A stretch of 6,339 bases of DNA, from contig WJKA01000344.1 of the NCBI GenBank assembly GCA_014729375.1, forward strand, positions 1 through 6,339. Direction: 5' to 3'. Shown here piece by piece: positions 1-4,603 of this stretch; within the stretch, counting starts at the first letter, position 1; each line of letters begins with the position of its first letter. The notes below the pieces were generated by a model. It made no database searches. It was not told the DNA's origin and saw only the letters and a list, made by a program, of their open reading frames with translations. Made by a program: the position numbers and the translations under genes. Source of the stretch: Chitinivibrionales bacterium (GTDB taxonomy: Bacteria; Fibrobacterota; Chitinivibrionia; Chitinivibrionales; WJKA01).

Positions 1-1095
1 ATATCAAGTATCGAGATTTCAGCGAAAACTGGCAGCGGGGTCGACAAGCTCCTTGAAACACTGGCCCTTGAGACTGAAATGCTGGAACTCATGGCGACAC
101 CGGAAGGCAAAGCAACCGGGGTTGTGATCGAATCTGAACTTGACAAAGGAAAAGGCGCCATTGCAACCGTCCTGGTACGGAAAGGTACGCTGCATAAAGG
201 TGATCCGTTTGTCACCGGTATTCACAACGGACGGGTTCGCGACCTTTTCAATGAGCGCGGGGCCTCCATTGACAGCGTTGGTCCATCACAACCGGTCGTC
301 GTGCTCGGCCTGACCGGAACGCCCCAGGCGGGAGATACATTCAAGGTTGTTGAGGATGAAAAGCAGGCGCGCGAAATAAGCGCCCGGCGCCGGCTCGCCC
401 AGAAAGAACGGGAATTGCGTAAAATCGGAACCGTCTCGCTCGACCACCTGTACGAACAAATCAAGGCGGGCAGCGTGCAATCGCTCAACCTTATTGTCAA
501 AGGTGATGTTGACGGTTCGGTTGAAGCACTCGCTGAATCATGTATCAAGCTCAGTAATGATGAAATACGGGTCAATGTAATCCGCAAGGGTGTCGGTGCA
601 GTAAATGAGGCCGACATCATGCTCGCCGCTGCATCAAACGCAATCATTATCGGCTTCCATCTCAGTCCGAACACAAAAATTCGAGAGCTTGCTAAAAGAG
701 AAGGCGTCGATATTCGCACATTCAGGATTATTTACGAAGCGGTCGATGCGATTAAATCGGCAATGGAGGGCATGCTCGCACCGGAAATCAAAGAAAACGT
801 CCTTTCCTCCATAGAAATCCGGGAGGTTTTTAAAATCTCAAAAATCGGCATTGTAGCGGGATGCATGGTAACCTCCGGCACGGTAACCCGCGGCTCAAAA
901 GCCCGAATCATCCGCGACGACGTCGAGATTGCAGATGCGGTGATTTCCTCGCTCCGGCGGCACAAGGATGATGTAAAACAGGTGCAGGCCGGCTATGAAT
1001 GCGGCATTACTCTCGAAAAATGCTCGGATTATAAAGTCGGCGACAGAATTGAAACATACGAGGAAGTAGAAATCGCCCGCAAGCTGCAAGCCTGA
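1..1095 (+). CDS. infB: Translation initiation factor IF-2, C-terminal part (5' truncated by window)
   Basis: IF-2 is the GTPase that brings initiator fMet-tRNA to the 30S subunit and promotes 50S joining. The frame is open from base 1 and ends at TGA 1093-1095, giving 364 visible residues; the N-terminal region and most of the G domain lie upstream. The first residues contain the G5 signature SAKTG (about residues 7-11). A beta-barrel domain II follows (about 30-125, beginning near ATPEGKATGVV), then a charged linker, domain III (about 145-260, with KGDVDGSVEAL and REGVDIR), and the C-terminal tRNA-binding barrel (about 270-364). That last barrel shows AGCMVTSG, SLRRHKDDV and GYECGI with the conserved Cys334, all very close to E. 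coli and Bacillus IF-2. The internal ATG at 79 is not the start, because homology continues upstream of it. The gene heads the visible operon; nusA would be expected upstream. The identification is secure. Confidence 0.97.
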   Translation: MSSIEISAKTGSGVDKLLETLALETEMLELMATPEGKATGVVIESELDKGKGAIATVLVRKGTLHKGDPFVTGIHNGRVRDLFNERGASIDSVGPSQPVVVLGLTGTPQAGDTFKVVEDEKQAREISARRRLAQKERELRKIGTVSLDHLYEQIKAGSVQSLNLIVKGDVDGSVEALAESCIKLSNDEIRVNVIRKGVGAVNEADIMLAAASNAIIIGFHLSPNTKIRELAKREGVDIRTFRIIYEAVDAIKSAMEGMLAPEIKENVLSSIEIREVFKISKIGIVAGCMVTSGTVTRGSKARIIRDDVEIADAVISSLRRHKDDVKQVQAGYECGITLEKCSDYKVGDRIETYEEVEIARKLQA

Positions 1096-1142
1096 CCCGG
1101 CAGCCTGAAGGCCTCTCCCGACAATCAATCCGGACCGGCACA

Positions 1143-1502
1143 ATGAGTTCACCGCAGTATCATAACCACCGACTCAAAGAACTTCTTCACAGGGAAATCG
1201 GCGCAGCCATTTCAACCAGGATACGTGATCCACGCATTCCATCTCTGCTGACAATTACCGATGTTACCGTGTCGCCGGACAGCCGCAATGCTACTGTTTT
1301 TATAAATATGCAATCGGAAAATTACGATAAGGAGAATGCGCTGGCCGCTCTCAATAATGCGGCTGCGTTTATTCAGAAAATCGTTTCATCCCGGGTATCG
1401 ACACGGCGGCTGCCGAAACTCTGTTTCAAATTCGACGAGTCGCCGGACAAAGCATACCGGGTTGACCAACTTCTGCGGGATATTCACAATGACCTGGGCT
1501 GA
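1143..1502 (+). CDS. rbfA: 30S ribosome-binding factor A
   Basis: RbfA is a small KH-fold protein that binds the immature 30S subunit near the 16S 5' helix, helps late maturation and supports cold adaptation. The product is 119 residues, a normal family length. Visible signatures are the N-terminal helix (HRLKELLHREIGAAI, about 9-23), the RDPR turn (28-31), the strand LTITDVTVSPD (about 36-46), and the C-terminal motif RLPKLCFKFDES (89-100) followed by a YRVDQLL helix. The ATG at 1143 is chosen because homology begins almost at once; the bases before it (about 1128-1140) hold no good Shine-Dalgarno sequence. The gene lies 47 bases after infB, the classical infB-rbfA order, and its last 14 bases overlap the next gene. 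It is probably translated from the infB message. Confidence 0.95.
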   Translation: MSSPQYHNHRLKELLHREIGAAISTRIRDPRIPSLLTITDVTVSPDSRNATVFINMQSENYDKENALAALNNAAAFIQKIVSSRVSTRRLPKLCFKFDESPDKAYRVDQLLRDIHNDLG

Positions 1503-2442
1503 ATTATCGACGGTAATCGACAATAATGATTCATTCCTGCTCTCATCGCATGTCTCCATGGACGGGGATTGTGTGGGATCACAACTCGCCATGTACTGGT
1601 ATCTGAGCAGCAGCGGTAAAAAGGTTTTTATTTACAATCACGATACGCTGCCGGCACGCTTCTCCTTCCTTCACAATTCCGCTGTCATTTGCAGCAAAAA
1701 GCCTACGGAAACATACGATGTACTCGTTGTTCTGGACTGCTCCAATCCCGACCGTCTCGGCTGGAGCGGTTCTGACAGTATTGCGCGGATAATGGTCAAC
1801 ATTGATCACCACCGGGACAACACCAATTTTGCGGATATTAATATTGTCGACAAGAATGTTGCGGCCACGGCACAGATTATTTATTCTTTTTTTGAATCGC
1901 AGGGAATCGATTATCCCCGGGAGGTCGCCGAACATCTCTATACGGCAATCATCACCGATACGGGGGGCTTCCGTTTTTCCAATACGACAAGCACAGTTCT
2001 TCACATCTGCGCATCACTGGCCGAGAAAGGTGTTGACTGTTCGAAAATATACCAGTATTCCTATGACTCCCATACCCAAAATGGCATGATGCTCTGGTCG
2101 AGGATCTGGTCGACGCTTGAATTCTTCTGCGAAGGACGGGTGTGTGCGCTGAAGCTTCCGCTCTCGCTCATCGATGAACTAGGGGCGTCGTACAGCGACT
2201 CTGAAGGCATTGCCGACTGGACAATTCTTGCGCAAGGGGTACAGGTCGGCATGTTTATCAAATACAAAGACGGAGAGACGCATTTCAGCCTCAGGTCCCG
2301 GAGCGGTGTCGATGTTGGCAAAATTGCCCAGAAAATACCCGGCGGCGGCGGTCACGGAAGCGCTGCAGGCTGTACTGTGTATATGCCGTTCAAAGAGGCT
2401 GAAAAGTATATGCTGGATATTATTCGCAAGGAGCTTGACTGA
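1489..2442 (+). CDS. nrnA: DHH/DHHA1 phosphoesterase, NrnA-like nanoRNase / pAp phosphatase
   Basis: Members of this family degrade very short RNA oligonucleotides to mononucleotides, and several also dephosphorylate 3'-phosphoadenosine 5'-phosphate, using a two-metal centre. The product is 317 residues, matching NrnA (just over 300). The DHH domain shows SSHVSMDGDCVGS (H21, D25, D27), VVLDCSNPDRLG (D83), IDHHRDN (D106, H107, H108) and ITDTGGFRFSN (D157). The C-terminal DHHA1 domain has PGGGGHGSAAGC (GGGGH at 285-289), the substrate-binding loop. All expected metal ligands are present, so it should be active. The ATG at 1489 is chosen because it places H21 as in homologues and has GCGGGA eight bases upstream; the frame is also open further upstream inside rbfA, but that extension has no family similarity. 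The gene overlaps rbfA by 14 bases. Whether it acts on nanoRNA, pAp or cyclic dinucleotide products cannot be told from sequence; the GdpP/DhhP type is less likely since there are no membrane, PAS or GGDEF segments. Confidence 0.9.
   Translation: MTWAELSTVIDNNDSFLLSSHVSMDGDCVGSQLAMYWYLSSSGKKVFIYNHDTLPARFSFLHNSAVICSKKPTETYDVLVVLDCSNPDRLGWSGSDSIARIMVNIDHHRDNTNFADINIVDKNVAATAQIIYSFFESQGIDYPREVAEHLYTAIITDTGGFRFSNTTSTVLHICASLAEKGVDCSKIYQYSYDSHTQNGMMLWSRIWSTLEFFCEGRVCALKLPLSLIDELGASYSDSEGIADWTILAQGVQVGMFIKYKDGETHFSLRSRSGVDVGKIAQKIPGGGGHGSAAGCTVYMPFKEAEKYMLDIIRKELD
2428..2433 (+). promoter_or_regulatory. Ribosome binding site for truB, supporting a TTG start
   Basis: AAGGAG lies inside the last codons of the upstream DHH gene. 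It ends 12 bases before the TTG at 2446, a rather long but workable spacing. It supports a TTG start and suggests that truB translation is coupled to termination of the upstream gene. Confidence 0.6.
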
Positions 2443-2445
2443 CTT

Positions 2446-3312
2446 TTGAACGGTTTCATATGCGTTGACAAACCACGAGGGCCGACATCATACGGCATAG
2501 TAGCCCGGATCAAGCGCCAATTGAAAATCAGGCGGGCCGGCCATTGCGGAACACTCGATCCGAATGCAACCGGATTGCTTATCATTGCAATCGGCAAAGC
2601 CACCAGACTCATCCCGTGGCTGAAACTGGAGCCGAAAATGTATGAGTTCGACATTACCTTCGGTTCGGAAACCGACACCCTTGACTCTGAAGGCCCGGTA
2701 ATAAAAACCGGCGGCAGAATCCCTGAAAAATCAGAAATCGATTCTGTTGTGCCTTTTTTTACCGGCACCATACCGCAGGTCCCGCCGCGCTACAGCGCAA
2801 TAAAAATACGCGGCACACGGGCATACAAGCTTGCCCGTGAGGGAAAAGAGTTCACGCCGCCCGAGCGCAGCATTGAAATATCCTCGCTTTCACTGAAGTC
2901 TTTTTCCTCCACTGTCGGCAAGGCCCGGCTTGAAGTCGCCTGTTCTGCAGGGACCTATATCCGAGCGCTGGCACGCGATATTGCAGCAAAACTCGGCACT
3001 GCCGGCTATGCCTCGCATGTCAGGCGTACCGCACTTGGCGGCTATACGCTTGAAAAAGCAATCAATCCCGATAAGTGTACAATCGAAAATGTCGGCTCCA
3101 TTATTTCCATTAAAGAAATGTTTTCCCATTGCCCGACAACAACGGTCACGGCCGCGCAGAAAAAGGCGCTGTTCAACGGTCGTGACCTTACGCTGCCGGT
3201 TACCATCAACGACAACAACCCGGTCCTTGCTCTTAACGGGGAAGGTATGTTCATTGCACTTCTCAGCAGACAGGCCCGGAACAGGTTTCATCCGGAAATG
3301 ATACTTAACTGA
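2446..3312 (+). CDS. truB: tRNA pseudouridine(55) synthase TruB
   Basis: TruB isomerises U55 in the T-loop of elongator tRNAs to pseudouridine and also acts as a tRNA-folding chaperone. The product is 288 residues, slightly shorter than E. coli TruB (314). The catalytic motif GHCGTLDPNATG (32-43) carries the nucleophile D38. Further family motifs are KMYEF with Y66, TDTLDSEG (76-83), QVPPRYSAIK (111-120) and CSAGTYIRALARDI (166-179) with Y171 and R173. A short PUA-like C-terminal part (about 225-288) ends in HPEMIL. The start must be TTG 2446: the frame is closed by the upstream gene's TGA at 2440-2442, only CTT lies between, and the next ATG is about residue 65, past the catalytic Asp. Motif I has Cys34 where many homologues have Thr or Ala, which is probably neutral. 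It sits between the DHH gene and ribF, the usual truB-ribF order. Confidence 0.95.
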   Translation: MNGFICVDKPRGPTSYGIVARIKRQLKIRRAGHCGTLDPNATGLLIIAIGKATRLIPWLKLEPKMYEFDITFGSETDTLDSEGPVIKTGGRIPEKSEIDSVVPFFTGTIPQVPPRYSAIKIRGTRAYKLAREGKEFTPPERSIEISSLSLKSFSSTVGKARLEVACSAGTYIRALARDIAAKLGTAGYASHVRRTALGGYTLEKAINPDKCTIENVGSIISIKEMFSHCPTTTVTAAQKKALFNGRDLTLPVTINDNNPVLALNGEGMFIALLSRQARNRFHPEMILN

Positions 3313-3324
3313 ATAGATGATTTC

Positions 3325-4257
3325 ATGGAATTAATCAGATCACTGGATTCTTTCACGTGCCCGGCAAGCGTTGCTTCGACAGGTAACTTTGACGGTATTC
3401 ATCGCGGTCATGATCTTTTAATCAGTGAAGTGCGAAAACGGGCGCAGTCTCAACAGGTTTCCAGCATTATTCTTACTTTCGAACCGCACACGCGCGCGGT
3501 GCTCGAGCCTGATACGCCACCCATGATCCTTACGACACTTGAAGAAAAACGCGCGCTGGTCGAGAACAAAGGAATCGATTTCCTCGTGTGCCTTTCCTTT
3601 GACTCCCGTACCAGGCACATGTCACATTCCGACTTTTTGCAGAAAATATTAATCGAAAAACTGGGGGTTAGGCAACTGGTAATGGGAAAAGGCCACACGC
3701 TGGGTAAAAACCGGATGAGCGCCGACTCATTGCATCAAGCAAGCGGCACAATGCATTTTAGTACGTTTGTCGTATCGACGGCCGCTTCTGACGGGCATAC
3801 TATTTCTTCTACGGAAATCCGCAGAAAAATTATCCGGGGGCGGCTTTCGGAGGCTGTTAACCTGCTGGGACATCCCTATCTGATCTGTACAAAACGAATT
3901 AGAGGAGTTCAGCAGGGACGGATCCAGGGCTACCCGACCCTTAACTTTGCCGGTGCGCAGCCTCCAAAGGTAACTCCCCATACGGGGGTCTATGCGGCAA
4001 AGCTGCAGTTCAGAGATACGATGTATTCGGGCGCATTATATTTTGGCAACTGTCCAACATTAACCTATAGAAAAGAACACTTTGAATTCCACTCATTTGA
4101 TGCTGTTACCGATGAGCCCTCTGAAGGAGAGCCAGCGCGGTTATGGCTCTATGATTTTATCAGATCCGACCAGACCTTCGCAACCGGCAGGGAACTGCAA
4201 AAACAGATATCAAAGGATATTATAACCATCAAAGAATTTTTTATGCAGGAGAGATGA
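3325..4257 (+). CDS. ribF: Bifunctional riboflavin kinase / FAD synthetase
   Basis: RibF phosphorylates riboflavin to FMN and then adenylylates FMN to FAD in the cytoplasm. The product is 310 residues, the normal size for the two-domain bacterial enzyme. The N-terminal FMN adenylyltransferase domain (about 1-180) has GNFDGIHRGH (20-29, the nucleotidyltransferase HxGH), ILTFEPHTRAVL (49-60) and ISSTEIR (160-166). The C-terminal kinase domain (about 185-306) has GYPTLNF (202-208, the PTxN motif) and FEFHSFD (253-259), whose E254 matches the catalytic glutamate. One segment is odd: the motif usually like G-x-D-[FH]-x-F-G reads GKGHTLG at 121-127, losing the acidic and aromatic residues. The ATG at 3325 is 12 bases after the truB stop and has no clear Shine-Dalgarno sequence. 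The end of the gene contains the rpsO ribosome binding site. Confidence 0.95.
   Translation: MELIRSLDSFTCPASVASTGNFDGIHRGHDLLISEVRKRAQSQQVSSIILTFEPHTRAVLEPDTPPMILTTLEEKRALVENKGIDFLVCLSFDSRTRHMSHSDFLQKILIEKLGVRQLVMGKGHTLGKNRMSADSLHQASGTMHFSTFVVSTAASDGHTISSTEIRRKIIRGRLSEAVNLLGHPYLICTKRIRGVQQGRIQGYPTLNFAGAQPPKVTPHTGVYAAKLQFRDTMYSGALYFGNCPTLTYRKEHFEFHSFDAVTDEPSEGEPARLWLYDFIRSDQTFATGRELQKQISKDIITIKEFFMQER
4247..4253 (+). promoter_or_regulatory. Strong ribosome binding site for rpsO
   Basis: AGGAGAG sits within the final codons of ribF, five bases before the rpsO ATG at 4259. It is the best Shine-Dalgarno match in the window, in keeping with the high output needed for a ribosomal protein even though the gene is embedded in a weaker operon. 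Confidence 0.8.
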
Positions 4258-4258
4258 G

Positions 4259-4528
4259 ATGACGATCACCAAAGACAGAAAAAAGGAGTTAGTAAAAGAA
4301 TATGGTGAGAATGAAAACGATACGGGAAACACTTCCGTGCAGATCGCTATTCTCACCGAACGGATCAAGGAGCTGACCGAACACCTTAAAAAAGAAAAAA
4401 AGGACCACCACACCCGTTATGGCCTTCTCAAACTTGTCGGTCAGCGACGGTCTCTTCTTGATTACATGATAAAAAATGATGTTGAGGCCTACAGAAAACT
4501 GATTAAAAAGCTTGGCATACGAAAGTAG
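4259..4528 (+). CDS. rpsO: 30S ribosomal protein S15
   Basis: S15 is a primary-binding small-subunit protein that binds the 16S rRNA three-way junction (helices 20-22), nucleates platform assembly and later takes part in an intersubunit bridge. The product is 89 residues, exactly the usual bacterial length. Conserved blocks are NDTGNTSVQIAILTERI (20-36) and KKDHHTRYGLLKLVGQRR (47-64) followed by LLDYM, ending LGIRK. H42, D49, H50 and H51, in the RNA-contacting region, are kept; Thr52 replaces the Ser common in E. coli-type S15, a conservative change. The ATG follows the ribF stop by one base, so translation is probably coupled to ribF, with its own strong Shine-Dalgarno sequence. It is the only visible gene ending in TAG. 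In E. coli S15 represses its own mRNA through a leader structure; here any such leader would have to lie inside the ribF coding sequence. Confidence 0.98.
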   Translation: MTITKDRKKELVKEYGENENDTGNTSVQIAILTERIKELTEHLKKEKKDHHTRYGLLKLVGQRRSLLDYMIKNDVEAYRKLIKKLGIRK

Positions 4529-4546
4529 CTTTTTTCCAACAATCCG

Positions 4547-4565
4547 GCCCGGCTTTGTGCCGGGC
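4547..4565 (+). terminator. GC-rich hairpin between rpsO and pnp (possible attenuator or RNA-processing site)
   Basis: A perfect 7-bp inverted repeat, GCCCGGC / GCCGGGC, encloses the loop TTTGT in the 75-base gap between rpsO and pnp. It is followed by AGTTATTCC rather than a run of T, so it is not a canonical intrinsic terminator. A run of six T lies upstream instead, at 4530-4535, just after the rpsO stop. In E. coli the same gap holds a partial terminator and an RNase III stem-loop that governs PNPase autoregulation. By analogy this hairpin could protect the rpsO 3' end, attenuate pnp or serve as a processing site. The structure is seen; its role is inferred. Confidence 0.45.
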
Positions 4566-4603
4566 AGTTATTCCACCCAAAACCTTACAGATTGGCAAAC
4601 ACA

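Noticed and set aside
79..81. ATG at 79 as a start codon for infB.
   Set aside because: The frame is open to base 1 and the upstream codons encode the conserved G5 SAK motif, so the gene simply continues out of the window.
222..719. A 165-codon open frame on the minus strand inside infB.
   Set aside because: It is antisense to a strongly conserved IF-2 sequence, its product is low-complexity (Ser/Arg/Thr-rich), and no separate signals support it.
1103..1112. Short inverted repeat GCCT-GA-AGGC in the infB-rbfA gap as a terminator.
   Set aside because: A 4-bp stem with a 2-base loop cannot form a stable hairpin, and no T run follows.
1336..1488. A 51-residue N-terminal extension of the DHH gene starting at ATG 1336.
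   Set aside because: It overlaps rbfA out of frame, is Arg/Ser-rich shadow sequence, has no DHH-family similarity, and the internal ATG at 1489 fits the family N-terminus and has a plausible ribosome binding site.
2340..2351. Tandem GGC repeats.
   Set aside because: They encode the conserved GGGGH loop of the DHHA1 domain and are not a true repeat element.
2352..2771. A 139-codon minus-strand open frame across the DHH gene end and the start of truB; similar antisense frames occur at 1579-2004 and 2890-3291.
   Set aside because: They lie opposite clearly conserved coding sequence and look like by-products of codon composition; no recognisable domain.
4195..4225. A TATTAT/TATAAC -10-like sequence upstream of rpsO as a possible rpsO promoter.
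   Set aside because: It lies in an AT-rich stretch of ribF coding sequence and has no convincing -35 partner at the right distance.
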